A stretch of DNA of 64,000 bases from Streptococcus cristatus (GCF_003943515.1 NZ_RJPT01000001.1:521669-585668), one strand, 5' to 3'. Positions 9,231 through 18,744 are shown, counted from the first letter of the stretch. A program made the numbers and translations. The notes: generated from the letters alone by a model not told the origin.

Positions 9231-12200
9231 TTAGACTTCTTTCTTTTTGAGTAAGAAGAGACCACCGCTTGTAGCCAGAAGAATCGTTGCAACTGTAAAG
9301 AGAGCAGAGTTTTCTTTGCTTCCTGTTTGTGGGAGCTGAGGCTGCTGAGTATTTGTTGCTTTTTGAGCTGTAGCGCTAGGCTGTGCTTCGCTTGTTTTCT
9401 GAGCTAGGCTTTCTAATTGCTCTTCTTTTGCTTTCGGAGCTGTCGGTTTGTCGGCTGTTTTGCCTGCTTGTTTTGGCTGAGGTTTTTGGTTCAAAATTTC
9501 TACAATTTCGACACTTGGTTTGTGAGTGATAGGCATATCTTTCAGCTCAGCCAATTGATTGCCAAAGACAGCGTTCGATACCCAACGGTAGAAGTGAATG
9601 GTATGCAGACGATTGGTTGGATTTCCAGCATAAACGAAGAGCGGATGTTCCTTGTAATTACCAGAAATAGCAACGATTTTATTAGCTAATTTTTCATTGC
9701 CTGGCCACCAGCCTGCAATGTAGTAGTCACTGTCTGCAATAGTCGCCAAAGTCTTGAAGTTGGCAGGAGCTTTTGCGATCCAGTTTCCAGAATTAGAATA
9801 GAAGAGATCATTCTTCTTATAGCCGCTAGTCAATGGATCTTTATCGTCTATAATAGCCTTCATCAGCCCTTCAAAATCGCTGCCGCCAGAGAATCTTTCC
9901 GCATCAAATCCATCTAGAACACCGAGTTTTTCAAGGCGTTGCATAGCAGAGCCCCCCACTACAATGGTTGGTTTGCGACCAAGAATAGACTTGTCAAACT
10001 TGTTGCTTTCAAGGACGATGACATCAGCTTCCTCAGGCGTATCGACAATATCAAAACCTAGATTTTTCAATGCCAGAGCGGTATGAGTAGGTGAGCCCAC
10101 TCCTGCCCAGTAGAATTGATGAGGAGGTGCATAGATCTTCATTGCTTTCAAACTTGGCCCTTCTGGAACCTTATACAAGGCATCTCCATAAATAGCATAA
10201 TCACCTAAGAGATTTGCAAAGGTTGATGTATCAACGATATAGCCATCTTCTGTCAGATAGACTTTCTTACCTTGGCGAATGGCTTGGTTGACAGCTTTGA
10301 CTGCGCTGTCAGATGTATTGGCGATGACATAGTAAGGTGCTGAGTAGTTGATATCGCGCGTCCGAGTAGCACGGAGAGCAGTGACTTCACCGAGCTTGCC
10401 ATCAAAGAGTTTATCTTTAAAGATAGGTTCAGCTTTAAAGCCTCTCATATCTGGGAAGTTTACCAAAAGTTCAGCATACATGGCAGCCCAAGCAGATTCG
10501 TTTGATCCTTTGTAGAGGATATGGTTGGCATAGCCACGCTTGGCTTGAGCCATATCGACAACTAGGTCGCCCTTCTTATAGTTGCCAACATCTTCCTTCA
10601 ATTCTTGAATGACAACACCGTTTCTCTTGAAGTATTCAATCATGTTAAAGGCTTGTTGGGAATCATTGTCTTTGTCGAGTCCCATTGGGATAACATAATA
10701 GTCAGGGAAGAATTTTTTCTGACCATTTTTCACCCGTCCAACAACCTTGCCGTCAGGTCCGACCAACTCATTTTCAGCTTTTGGATCTTCAACCTTGTTG
10801 ATGCCACGGAGATAGAAGTTAAGGCGCATTTCCATGAGCTTGTCAGGATTTTGGGACAGGTAAGAGATACCTCCAAGGACGGCGTGATAGCCAGCCTTGT
10901 AGGATTCCTGATTGCCCTCAGGGATTTCAATAGTATGTCCTAATATGCCGTGGTACATAGCATAGACACCAGTGTAGCCAGAGAAGGAGTCATCCCAGCC
11001 ATCGCCCCAGTCTAGTTTAGGGATGATATAGCTGTCATACTTAGAGTTAGCGACGCCGGCACGTCCCATGTGGTGGGCGTTTTTCAGCATATTTTCAGAC
11101 AAAAGGTCGTATTCAAAGTTTGGATCGTGCGGCGGTGTCGCTGGCTCAATCAAGAATTCTTTAACGAATCCATGAATGTCATAAAGTGCAATTGGATTCC
11201 ATTTGTTAATGAGTCCAGCTACAGTACGGGTTTCTGGATTGGCCTGATAGCTAGTGTCGCGGTTTGGATCAATTCCGTTGGCAAGAGCACGCGTATTGGC
11301 AACATCTCCGTCAGGATTTTCAGTAAAGTCAAAGAGGAAAATGAATTTCTTGAGGAGTTCTTTGACATTGAGGGTGATAGTTTTAGCAGCACCGTTGGCG
11401 TCAGTTGTTTGGAAAGAAATTTGCTCCTTGGTCGCAAAAGTATTGAAGAGCCCAGTGATGATGTCGATGGCTGGCTGTTCGTCAGCATGGGTGTTATTGA
11501 TAAGGACTGGAAGTTTATAGTCCAGCCTACCATTTTTCAGAGCAGCTAACATTTCAGCTGGTTTGATCAAGGCCTGCGGATTAGTTGTGCTGAGATAGTC
11601 GTCAATGCTCTTTTGGTCGGAGCTGATGATACCCAACTTGATATCGCGACCTTGGGCACTGCTACCAATTGTTTCGATTTGAACCAGTCGGTCTTTGTTA
11701 GCATCTTGTCGGCTCTTTTCGATAGCTGCCAGCATTTCATCGTGGGTATGGAAATCTTCGTAGGGACGAAGGACAATATTCTTGCGAATGGTCAGGCCTA
11801 GATCTTCACTGGTTCCGACTAATTCATGAGTACCCATAAAGTTGCGGTAGGTTCTGCGGATATTATTTGGTGTCCGCAGGCTTAAGTCTTGACCAAATAG
11901 CTCATTAAATTTAAGGGAAACCTTGAGGTCATTTCCATCAGCTTTTTCCTCTACAGCGACAAATGGATCGCCTGTGAAGGTGCCATCATCCATCTTCCAA
12001 GTTTTCCACTCACTAATAGGCTTGTTGTCCAGTGTCCAAGTGATTTTACCAGCTTGAGTTCCCTGTTCTTGAATAGTTTCTTCAATGCTGGCTTTTTCGG
12101 ACATGTAAACTTTACTGTCAGCAAGCTGAACCTTGTTTTCTTGGGAGCTAGCTGCGCGGACTTCTGTTTTAGTTGTAGTATCCAGTTTTTGGCTAGCATC

Positions 12201-12512
12201 AGCTGCTTTTTCCTCTGGGCTTGTGGTAGGAAGACTTGGGGACTTGCTGTCGGCTTTGTCAGAAGCAGCTTCAGATGGGCTGCTTTTCTCTAGTGGTTCA
12301 GCTTGTGGAGTAGTCGAAGGTTCTTCAGCCTTCTCTGTACTTGAAGGTGTAGGCTGCTCCACTAGAGAACTGATTTTGCTGCTGTCTTGCGGAGGTTCAG
12401 CAGGGTTAAGCGTATCAGCTGCCGCATTTCCTTGAGCTAAAACGGCTAAGAGAACCGCAGCGGATAGGCTGAGGGCTTGTGTGTATAAGCGTTTCTTATA
12501 AGAATTTTTCAT
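9231..12512 (-). CDS. LPXTG-anchored M14 zinc carboxypeptidase
   Basis: 1093 aa; start ATG 12512 after SD AGGAGG (an earlier in-frame ATG at 12608 lies upstream of the promoter). Signal peptide (~1-33, hydrophobic TQALSLSAAVLLAVL, cut near AAA-D), a Ser/Pro/Glu/Lys-rich linker (~34-115), then the M14 domain: Zn ligands H342/E345 (THADEQP), NPDG (399-402), NRD (417-419), H447 (YDIHG), catalytic Glu 529 (TIEIP). A long middle region of unknown role follows, then a Pro/Lys/Gln spacer, LPQTG (1060-1064), hydrophobic stretch and KKKEV tail for sortase anchoring. It should act on peptides at the cell surface. A cre site overlaps its promoter. Confidence 0.92.
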   Translation of the reverse strand: MKNSYKKRLYTQALSLSAAVLLAVLAQGNAAADTLNPAEPPQDSSKISSLVEQPTPSSTEKAEEPSTTPQAEPLEKSSPSEAASDKADSKSPSLPTTSPEEKAADASQKLDTTTKTEVRAASSQENKVQLADSKVYMSEKASIEETIQEQGTQAGKITWTLDNKPISEWKTWKMDDGTFTGDPFVAVEEKADGNDLKVSLKFNELFGQDLSLRTPNNIRRTYRNFMGTHELVGTSEDLGLTIRKNIVLRPYEDFHTHDEMLAAIEKSRQDANKDRLVQIETIGSSAQGRDIKLGIISSDQKSIDDYLSTTNPQALIKPAEMLAALKNGRLDYKLPVLINNTHADEQPAIDIITGLFNTFATKEQISFQTTDANGAAKTITLNVKELLKKFIFLFDFTENPDGDVANTRALANGIDPNRDTSYQANPETRTVAGLINKWNPIALYDIHGFVKEFLIEPATPPHDPNFEYDLLSENMLKNAHHMGRAGVANSKYDSYIIPKLDWGDGWDDSFSGYTGVYAMYHGILGHTIEIPEGNQESYKAGYHAVLGGISYLSQNPDKLMEMRLNFYLRGINKVEDPKAENELVGPDGKVVGRVKNGQKKFFPDYYVIPMGLDKDNDSQQAFNMIEYFKRNGVVIQELKEDVGNYKKGDLVVDMAQAKRGYANHILYKGSNESAWAAMYAELLVNFPDMRGFKAEPIFKDKLFDGKLGEVTALRATRTRDINYSAPYYVIANTSDSAVKAVNQAIRQGKKVYLTEDGYIVDTSTFANLLGDYAIYGDALYKVPEGPSLKAMKIYAPPHQFYWAGVGSPTHTALALKNLGFDIVDTPEEADVIVLESNKFDKSILGRKPTIVVGGSAMQRLEKLGVLDGFDAERFSGGSDFEGLMKAIIDDKDPLTSGYKKNDLFYSNSGNWIAKAPANFKTLATIADSDYYIAGWWPGNEKLANKIVAISGNYKEHPLFVYAGNPTNRLHTIHFYRWVSNAVFGNQLAELKDMPITHKPSVEIVEILNQKPQPKQAGKTADKPTAPKAKEEQLESLAQKTSEAQPSATAQKATNTQQPQLPQTGSKENSALFTVATILLATSGGLFLLKKKEV

Positions 12513-12545
12513 AAGAAACCTCCTTTTTAATGTGTTCTTAAATTT

Positions 12546-12574
12546 AGTATAACAGGTTTTGAAACCGTTTACAA
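12546..12574 (-). promoter_or_regulatory. M14 carboxypeptidase promoter overlapped by a CcpA cre site
   Basis: On the minus strand: -35 TTGTAA (12574-12569), 17-bp spacer, extended -10 TGTTATACT (-10 at 12551-12546). The 15-mer TTGAAACCGTTTACA (12559-12573, plus strand) fits the cre consensus WTGNAANCGNWNNCW at every fixed position and covers the -35 and spacer, the layout for repression on rapidly used sugars. Confidence 0.75.
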
Positions 12575-12717
12575 ATAAAAACATAGATAAAAAATAAACT
12601 TCTAACAAAAGGAAGAGATATGTGTAATTTCTGAAGAGTATTTGAGTCTGATATTTAAACAGCCTGCGATATTCGCAGTGTGGATTTCTGAAAATTCATG
12701 CAAAAACTAGGCATTTA

Positions 12718-12726
12718 TGCTACAAT
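12718..12726 (+). promoter_or_regulatory. Promoter of the ACT/UPF0210 operon
   Basis: Extended -10 TGCTACAAT. Upstream lie a CTGCGA/TCGCAG inverted repeat (12664-12678) and GGATTTCTGAAAATT (12682-12696), a partial (12/15) CodY-box match. Confidence 0.5.
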
Positions 12727-12755
12727 ATTAGCAATAAAGATGATTGGAGCAAACG

Positions 12756-13022
12756 ATGAAAGCGATTATTACGGTTGTTGGAAAAGATAAGGCAGGGATT
12801 GTGGCTGGTGTGGCTACTAAAATTGCCGAGCTGGGGCTCAATATTGACGATATTTCTCAAACGGTTTTGGACGAGTTTTTTACCATGATGGCTGTCGTTT
12901 CTAGCGACAAAAAGCAGGATTTTGCAGCACTTCGTAGTGAATTTGAGGCCTTTGGTCAGACGCTTAATGTCAAAATCAATATTCAAAGCGCAGCGATTTT
13001 TGACGCTATGTACAATATCTAA
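12756..13022 (+). CDS. ACT domain protein (UPF0237)
   Basis: 88 aa from ATG 12756 (SD GGAGC). A single ACT domain: [19 protein letters not shown] at the N-terminus, the usual ligand-binding glycine loop, and [18 protein letters not shown] at the end. ACT domains bind amino acids or related ligands and regulate partners. It is 11 nt ahead of the UPF0210 gene, an arrangement kept in streptococci, so the two probably form a functional pair of unknown role. Confidence 0.9.
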   Translation: MKAIITVVGKDKAGIVAGVATKIAELGLNIDDISQTVLDEFFTMMAVVSSDKKQDFAALRSEFEAFGQTLNVKINIQSAAIFDAMYNI

Positions 13023-13033
13023 GGAGAGGGCAC

Positions 13034-14371
13034 ATGGATATTAGGCAAGTTACAGAAACCATTGCCATGATTGAGGAGCAGAATTTTGATATTCGAACCA
13101 TTACCATGGGCATTTCTCTCTTGGACTGCATTGACTCGGATATTGAGCGGGCGGCGGACAAGGTATACCAAAAAATTACGACAAAAGCGAAAGATTTAGT
13201 TTCAGTCGGAAATGAGATTGCAGCTGAGCTGGGAATTCCTATCGTCAACAAGCGCGTCTCCGTGACTCCGATTTCTCTGATTGGGGCAGCTACCGATGCT
13301 ACGGATTATCTGCCTCTGGCTCATGCTCTGGATCGGGCAGCAAAAGAAATCGGTGTGGACTTTATCGGTGGCTTCTCTGCTTTGGTCCAAAAGGGTTATC
13401 AAAAAGGAGACGAAATCCTCATTAATTCCATTCCGCGCGCTTTGGCTGAGACGGACAAGGTCTGCTCCTCTGTCAATATCGGCTCAACCAAGACCGGCAT
13501 CAATATGACGGCAGTTGCAGATATGGGGCGCATTATCAAGGAAACGGCCCAACTTTCTGACATGGGGGCGGCCAAGCTAGTTGTCTTTGCCAATGCGGTA
13601 GAGGACAATCCTTTCATGGCGGGCGCTTTTCATGGTGTCGGTGAAGCAGATGTGGTCATCAATGTCGGTGTTTCTGGGCCTGGTGTTGTCAAACGGGCTT
13701 TGGAAAAGGTCCGTGGTGAGAGCTTTGACGTGGTGGCTGAAACGGTCAAAAAAACGGCCTTCAAAATCACTCGTATCGGCCAGTTGGTCGGTCAGATGGC
13801 CAGCGAGCGTCTGGGCGTCAAGTTCGGGATTGTTGACTTGAGTTTGGCGCCGACGCCAGCAGTCGGGGACTCAGTGGCCCGTGTCTTGGAAGAAATGGGT
13901 TTGGAAACAGTCGGTACCCATGGTACGACAGCGGCACTTGCCCTGCTCAATGACCAAGTCAAAAAAGGCGGTGTCATGGCCTGCAATCAGGTGGGCGGAC
14001 TGTCTGGTGCTTTCATTCCTGTGTCAGAAGACGAGGGCATGATTGCGGCTGTGCAAAATGGCTCGCTCAATCTAGAAAAGCTAGAAGCTATGACAGCTAT
14101 CTGCTCGGTCGGTTTGGATATGATTGCCATCCCAGAGGCGACACCGGCTGAAACTATCGCAGCCATGATTGCGGATGAGGCAGCTATTGGTGTCATCAAT
14201 CAGAAGACAACAGCTGTGCGGATTATTCCGAAGGGCAAGGAAGGCGATATGATTGAATTTGGCGGGCTCTTGGGAACAGCTCCAGTCATGAAGGTCAATC
14301 AGGCTTCGTCAGCCGACTTTATCGCGCGGGGCGGTCAGATTCCTGCGCCAATTCACAGTTTCAAAAACTAA
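13034..14371 (+). CDS. UPF0210 / PFL-like (DUF711) family protein
   Basis: 445 aa, full family length. Starts [20 protein letters not shown] (SD AAGGAGAGG). Blocks include [35 protein letters not shown] and [14 protein letters not shown]. The family has a fold related to pyruvate formate-lyase/glycyl radical enzymes, but I see no glycyl-radical loop and the reaction is not known. It is translated with the ACT protein, which may sense the ligand. Confidence 0.9.
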   Translation: MDIRQVTETIAMIEEQNFDIRTITMGISLLDCIDSDIERAADKVYQKITTKAKDLVSVGNEIAAELGIPIVNKRVSVTPISLIGAATDATDYLPLAHALDRAAKEIGVDFIGGFSALVQKGYQKGDEILINSIPRALAETDKVCSSVNIGSTKTGINMTAVADMGRIIKETAQLSDMGAAKLVVFANAVEDNPFMAGAFHGVGEADVVINVGVSGPGVVKRALEKVRGESFDVVAETVKKTAFKITRIGQLVGQMASERLGVKFGIVDLSLAPTPAVGDSVARVLEEMGLETVGTHGTTAALALLNDQVKKGGVMACNQVGGLSGAFIPVSEDEGMIAAVQNGSLNLEKLEAMTAICSVGLDMIAIPEATPAETIAAMIADEAAIGVINQKTTAVRIIPKGKEGDMIEFGGLLGTAPVMKVNQASSADFIARGGQIPAPIHSFKN

Positions 14372-14378
14372 GTAATAG

Positions 14379-14401
14379 GGGTCTGTCTAAACAGACCCTT
14401 T
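14379..14401 (+). terminator. Terminator after the UPF0210 gene
   Basis: GGGTCTGT-CTAA-ACAGACCC followed by TTT. A second small hairpin GCCAC/GTGGC lies at ~14440-14457. Confidence 0.65.
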
Positions 14402-14480
14402 CCCTCTGTCTTGCTCAGTCAAGTGCGAGACAAATAAGCCACCCTTAGACGAGTGGCCTTGATGAAAAAAGGAGACATTC

Positions 14481-15182
14481 ATGGCAAAAACAAAATTATA
14501 CATCATCCGTCATGGTAAGACTATGTTTAACACAATTGGTCGGGCTCAAGGCTGGTCGGACACTCCCTTAACTGAAGAAGGCGAACGTGGTATCCGTGAG
14601 CTAGGGATTGGGCTAAGAGAGTCTGGCTTGGAATTTACCAAGGCTTTCTCGAGCGACTCTGGTCGAACCATTCAGACCATGGGGATTATCCTAGAAGAGC
14701 TGGATTTGGTAGGAAAGATTCCTTATAAGTTTGACAAGCGTATTCGAGAGTGGTGCTTCGGGAGCTTTGACGGGGCTTATGGTGGCGATCTTTTCCGTGG
14801 AGTGATTCCAAGGGTGCGTGATACTGACAATTATAAAGATCTGACTTTCCCAGAATTGGCCGACGGCTTGGTTGAAGTGGATACGGCTGGCTGGGCTGAG
14901 CCCTGGGAGCAACTCAGCGGACGGATTTTAGCTGGATTTACAGCTATTGCCCAAGAAGTGGAAGCTGCTGGTGGAGGCAATGCTTTGGTTGTCAGCCATA
15001 GTATGACCATCGGGACTTTTGCTTATCTGATTGATAAAGCCATTAGCAAAAATCCTGAGGTTGACAACGGCAGTGTGACAGTTGTTGAATATGAAAAAGG
15101 GCAATTTACGATTCAGATCTTGGGAGATGTATCCTACCGTGAAGTTGGTGCCAAAATTTTGGACGCTGAAATAAACAGTTAA
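14481..15182 (+). CDS. Histidine phosphatase family protein, tandem copy 1
   Basis: 233 aa. LYIIRHGKTMFN (RHG at 10-12, His11 the likely phospho-acceptor), a second conserved His in VVSHSMTIG (~172) and REWCFGSFDGAY give the phosphoglycerate-mutase-like acid phosphatase fold. Substrate unknown. It is a close paralogue of the next gene, differing mainly in the middle and C-terminus, with Ser after the second His (SHSM here, SHGM in copy 2). SD AAAGGAG. Confidence 0.9.
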   Translation: MAKTKLYIIRHGKTMFNTIGRAQGWSDTPLTEEGERGIRELGIGLRESGLEFTKAFSSDSGRTIQTMGIILEELDLVGKIPYKFDKRIREWCFGSFDGAYGGDLFRGVIPRVRDTDNYKDLTFPELADGLVEVDTAGWAEPWEQLSGRILAGFTAIAQEVEAAGGGNALVVSHSMTIGTFAYLIDKAISKNPEVDNGSVTVVEYEKGQFTIQILGDVSYREVGAKILDAEINS

Positions 15183-15290
15183 AAGAAATCATGGAAATAG
15201 TTAAGTTTTATTGAGCTGTCTTCTTTCAATCTTAGAAACTGCTTTTTTTCAGAAACGTGATATAATGAGAGGAGAATAAGGGGGAAGTGT

Positions 15291-15980
15291 ATGGCAAAAA
15301 CAAGATTATACCTCATCCGACATGGCAAAACGATGTTTAATACAATCGGACGAGCTCAGGGCTGGAGTGATAGTCCATTGACAGCAGAAGGTGAACGTGG
15401 CATTCATGAATTAGGAATAGGTTTGCGAAAAGCGGGTATTGATTTTAAACTAGCTAGATCCAGTGATTCGGGTCGAACCATTCAGACCATGGGAATTATT
15501 CTGGAAGAGCTGGGCTTGACTGGAAAGATTCCTTATAGGTTTGACAAGCGCATTCGAGAGTGGTGTTTTGGCAGTTTTGATGGTGGCTATGATGGCGAGC
15601 TCTTTATGGGGGTCATGCCTAGGGTCTTTAATATCGATCATGTCCATCAACTCAGCTATGCCGAGCTGGCAGAAGGTTTAGTAGAAGTCGACACGGCTGG
15701 CTGGACTGAGAATTGGGAAAAACTCAGTGGCCGAATTTGGCAAGGCTTCTCAGAGATTGCTGAGGAGCTGGAGGCTGCGGGCGGTGGCAATGCTTTGGTA
15801 GTTAGTCATGGCATGACCATCGGAACTTTTGTCTACCTTATTAATCGCATGCAACCTCATGGCCTAGGCAATGGTAGTGTGACCATCGTAGACTATGAAG
15901 ATGGACAATTTTCGGTTGTTTCCATCGGTGATATGTCCTATCGTGAAGTTGGAGCGAAAGAGCTGGAGGACAAGGCTTGA
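15291..15980 (+). CDS. Histidine phosphatase family protein, tandem copy 2
   Basis: 229 aa, paralogue of the gene at 14481 and most alike over the first ~110 residues. RHGKTMFN, REWCFGSFDGGY and VVSHGMTIG carry the catalytic Arg/His residues. It has its own extended -10 promoter TGATATAAT (15258-15266) and SD GGGGGAAG. Its stop overlaps the TTG start of the VanY-type gene, so this copy is coupled to cell-wall enzyme synthesis, while copy 1 is separately placed. Confidence 0.9.
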   Translation: MAKTRLYLIRHGKTMFNTIGRAQGWSDSPLTAEGERGIHELGIGLRKAGIDFKLARSSDSGRTIQTMGIILEELGLTGKIPYRFDKRIREWCFGSFDGGYDGELFMGVMPRVFNIDHVHQLSYAELAEGLVEVDTAGWTENWEKLSGRIWQGFSEIAEELEAAGGGNALVVSHGMTIGTFVYLINRMQPHGLGNGSVTIVDYEDGQFSVVSIGDMSYREVGAKELEDKA

Positions 15981-16717
15981 GAAGAGGTCGCCACGAAAGA
16001 AAGAGAAAACTCTCTCTGTTTCGACTAATAAATAGGCTCTTATTTCTAGGAATTGGGATCAGTTTGCTGTTTGCTCTACTGCGATTTCAGGACATGGATG
16101 AAGACTTCTTAACTTTTATTAGTCGTGGTTTGGGAGTCTGGACCTCTGACTTGCCCAAGGTGTCAGTTGATGATTGGGAATTGATTTTGGTCAATCGTAG
16201 CCATTTACAGGAAGAGTCACATCCTAAGTTGACCCAAATTGATGATATTCAGGTAGATAGTCGTATTGCTGAAAATACCAGACAATTTTTAGCTGCAGCT
16301 CGGGCTATTGCACCGGGAGAAACCTTGATTTCGGGCTATCGTAGCCGAGCGGAGCAGACAGAGCTCTATGAAGAAGCCCTAGCCTTGGCTGAAGAAGAAG
16401 GCTTGTCTCGGCAAGAAGCGGAGCAAGAAGTGCAAAAGCGGATCCAGCTGCCAGGTGCCAGTGAGCATCAGACAGGCTTGGCGATTGATATGAGCGAGCC
16501 AGAAGGTCAGAATGATGAGGTAGCAAATAAGATTGCGGAAATTGCCCCTAAATATGGCTTTATTCTGCGCTATCCTGAAGGGAAAAGCGATATTACTGGT
16601 GTGAATTTTGAAAATTGGCACTATCGTTATGTTGGTGTAGAGTCGGCCCAATATATGCAAAAACATCACCTAGTTTTAGAGGAATATCTGGCCCTTTTGA
16701 AAGAGTCAGCTCGGTAA
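15977..16717 (+). CDS. VanY-type D-alanyl-D-alanine carboxypeptidase, membrane-anchored
   Basis: 246 aa from TTG 15977, overlapping the upstream stop by 4 nt (SD GGAGG in the end of that gene). Basic N-terminus, one membrane segment (~15-35), then an M15B domain: SGYRSRAEQTELYEEAL, the zinc-binding SEHQTGLAIDM (His and Asp) and ENWHYRYVG (Glu/His region). It should trim the terminal D-Ala of peptidoglycan stem peptides outside the membrane. The coupled phosphatase partner is of unknown function. Confidence 0.88.
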   Translation: MRRGRHERKRKLSLFRLINRLLFLGIGISLLFALLRFQDMDEDFLTFISRGLGVWTSDLPKVSVDDWELILVNRSHLQEESHPKLTQIDDIQVDSRIAENTRQFLAAARAIAPGETLISGYRSRAEQTELYEEALALAEEEGLSRQEAEQEVQKRIQLPGASEHQTGLAIDMSEPEGQNDEVANKIAEIAPKYGFILRYPEGKSDITGVNFENWHYRYVGVESAQYMQKHHLVLEEYLALLKESAR

Positions 16718-16740
16718 GCATTTACAGTTGATGTATAGAC

Positions 16741-16776
16741 AAAAAATCAGCTGCTCAAGTGAGCAAGCTGATTTTT
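16741..16776. terminator. Bidirectional terminator
   Basis: AAAAATCAGCTGCTCA (16742 on) pairs with TGAGCAAGCTGATTTTT with a very short loop. Confidence 0.85.
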
Positions 16777-16898
16777 AAATAAACAATAGTTCTGGAGTTG
16801 CGGCTGCTGCTTTTAATACATGTTAAGAGATAGAAAGTAATATCTCTTTATTAAGAACCTGATTATTTAAGCAATCTATAGAAATACAAGTTCGTAGA

Positions 16899-16954
16899 TT
16901 GACATATTTGGGAAATGAGCGTATAATCACAATGTGATTGAGCGCTCACTCAAT
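16899..16954 (+). promoter_or_regulatory. Promoter and TetR-type operator of the oxidoreductase operon
   Basis: -35 TTGACA (16899-16904), 17 bp, -10 TATAAT (16922-16927). Just downstream lies ATTGAG-CGCTCA-CTCAAT (16937-16954), containing the perfect palindrome TGAGCGCTCA, a typical TetR-family operator placed over the transcription start. The regulator is probably the TetR gene at 18003. Confidence 0.75.
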
Positions 16955-16981
16955 TTGTAGACGAAAAAAGGAGTTCATAAA

Positions 16982-17986
16982 ATGGTTGTTCAAGCAATAC
17001 AATATAGTCGTTTCGGTGATGAAGAAGTGCTAGATTTGGTGAACATTAAATCTGATGTTTTGGAAGTGAATCAAGTTAGGGTAGAAGTTCATGCTGTTGG
17101 TTTAAATCCTATTGATTATAAGACTTTTGAGGGGGCAAAGCCACTCCGATTTCTATCTTTTATGACGAAACTAAAGAAGCCAAGTCGTTGGCTTGAGCCA
17201 AAATCATCTCTATTTCCAAGAGGTGTCGGGCGGGATTTTGCTGGAGTCATCACAGAAATTGGTGAAGGAGTAAGTCGGTTTTCAGTAGGAGATAAGGTTT
17301 TTGGAACAATGATCAGTGACCCTGGATTGGGGACCAAGAGGGGAGCTTTGGCAACAGAAGTTTGTGTCAATGAATCGGAAATTGTGTCGAAACCAGAGAT
17401 GATTGATATGAACCACGCAGCTACTATGGGTGTGGCATCTCTAACAGTGGGAGGTGCTTTTAGAAAAATTGAGTTAAGTTCTAAAGATGTTATAGTTATT
17501 TCAGCAGCGGCAGGTGGTATTGGAAGTATTGCAGTACAGTATGCAGTTGCTAAGGGGGCAACGGTTATCGGAATTGCAAGTAAGAAAAATTCAGAATATT
17601 TGAAGTCCTTAGGTGCAATACCAGTTGCTTACGAAGAGAACATCCAGAATGCTCTTCTATCAGCAAGTCCAAAGCCGATTACAAAATTCTTGGATTGCTA
17701 TGGAAGTGATTATGTTAAATTGGCTTTTAGTTTGGGATTGAAGGGTACGGCTATTGGAACGCTAGTACCTTTACCATATGTTATGATAAGAGGAGCTCAG
17801 TTCACGGGTCCTAGACATTCCACATATGATGATTTTAAAGTTCTAGCGGAAATGGTCTCAGATGGGAAAGTTCTGCTGAATATTGATCAGGTTTATGATT
17901 TTTCTCTAAAGTCAGTTAGAGAGGCATATCGTAGTCTGAAGTCGGGACACACTCGAGGTAAGAAAGTCGTAAAAGTAAGAGGGTAG
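16982..17986 (+). CDS. Zinc-independent MDR-type alcohol dehydrogenase / quinone oxidoreductase
   Basis: 334 aa. N-terminal GroES-like domain (VGLNPIDYKTFEG, GRDFAGVITEIGEGV, VGDKVFG) and NAD(P)-binding Rossmann domain (SAAAGGIGSIAVQYA ~167-182, then SKKNSEYLKSLGA). The zinc-ligand cysteines of classical ADH are absent, which fits NADPH:quinone reductase-like members. It is cotranscribed with the TetR gene 16 nt downstream and carries a TetR-like operator, so it is probably induced by a small electrophile or quinone; the substrate is unknown. Confidence 0.88.
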   Translation: MVVQAIQYSRFGDEEVLDLVNIKSDVLEVNQVRVEVHAVGLNPIDYKTFEGAKPLRFLSFMTKLKKPSRWLEPKSSLFPRGVGRDFAGVITEIGEGVSRFSVGDKVFGTMISDPGLGTKRGALATEVCVNESEIVSKPEMIDMNHAATMGVASLTVGGAFRKIELSSKDVIVISAAAGGIGSIAVQYAVAKGATVIGIASKKNSEYLKSLGAIPVAYEENIQNALLSASPKPITKFLDCYGSDYVKLAFSLGLKGTAIGTLVPLPYVMIRGAQFTGPRHSTYDDFKVLAEMVSDGKVLLNIDQVYDFSLKSVREAYRSLKSGHTRGKKVVKVRG

Positions 17987-18002
17987 CAGGGAGATGCTAG
18001 TG

Positions 18003-18647
18003 ATGAAAAGTTTAGAACAAAAGTATGCCCAGGCATTAGAAAATAGCAATTTGAGTTTAAAACAACGTCAAGTATTATTATCAAGTCTAAAGTTATTTTC
18101 AGAAATTGGCTTTGAAAATACAACAGCCAGCCTTATTGCTAAAGAGGCTGGAGTTTCAGAAGGGACAGTTTTTAGTTACTTTAAAACTAAGGAAGGCATC
18201 TTAGAAGCAATTTTATCGACTTTTCTTGAGCAAGTTATTCCAGATGTGATTGCTGATTTTTCTGAGAAGAAATTTACAGCAAACCAAGAGAGTTTTCCAG
18301 TGTTTTTGAGAAGCATTGTTCGAGATAGACTAGTTTTCATTCAGGAGAATCAAATGCAAGTTAAAATTCTCTTGAGTCGTTCTTTTATTGATAAAAATAT
18401 TTCTGACCAGTTAGGGAATGTTATTATTCACTCTATCATTAAGCCAATTAGTCCAGTTCTGAATCAGTTTAAAGAAAATGGTGTTATCCGAGATTGGTCA
18501 AACGAAAGAATCGTTCGTTATATTCTAGCCTTGAGTCTTTCTTATGCTCTTCCAATGATGTTGAATAATAATGAGGACCTAGACATAGATGAAGCAGTAA
18601 ACGAAATAGTTGAATGCCTGTCTTTTGCCTTAGTAGAAGTAAAGTGA
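18003..18647 (+). CDS. TetR/AcrR family transcriptional regulator
   Basis: 214 aa from ATG 18003 (SD GGGAG; an ATG at 17994 overlaps that SD). N-terminal helix-turn-helix: LFSEIGFENTTASLIAKEAG, then VSEGTVFSYFKTKEGIL. The C-terminal ligand domain is diverse, as normal. It follows the oxidoreductase by 16 nt and probably represses the shared promoter through the palindrome at 16937-16954. Confidence 0.88.
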   Translation: MKSLEQKYAQALENSNLSLKQRQVLLSSLKLFSEIGFENTTASLIAKEAGVSEGTVFSYFKTKEGILEAILSTFLEQVIPDVIADFSEKKFTANQESFPVFLRSIVRDRLVFIQENQMQVKILLSRSFIDKNISDQLGNVIIHSIIKPISPVLNQFKENGVIRDWSNERIVRYILALSLSYALPMMLNNNEDLDIDEAVNEIVECLSFALVEVK

Positions 18648-18659
18648 ATTTTGATTTTT

Positions 18660-18692
18660 AAGCTTACTATTAAAAATAGTGAGCTTTTTTAA
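18660..18692 (+). terminator. TetR terminator
   Basis: AAGCTTACTATT pairs with AATAGTGAGCTT, followed by TTTTTT. Confidence 0.85.
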
Positions 18693-18744
18693 AACCAATA
18701 TAAAAATCCCCAATCATAATGATTGAGGATTGAGCAAATGAATT

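Noticed and set aside
12513..12608. Start at 12608 for the M14 carboxypeptidase
   Set aside because: It lies upstream of the promoter; the signal peptide and SD fit 12512.
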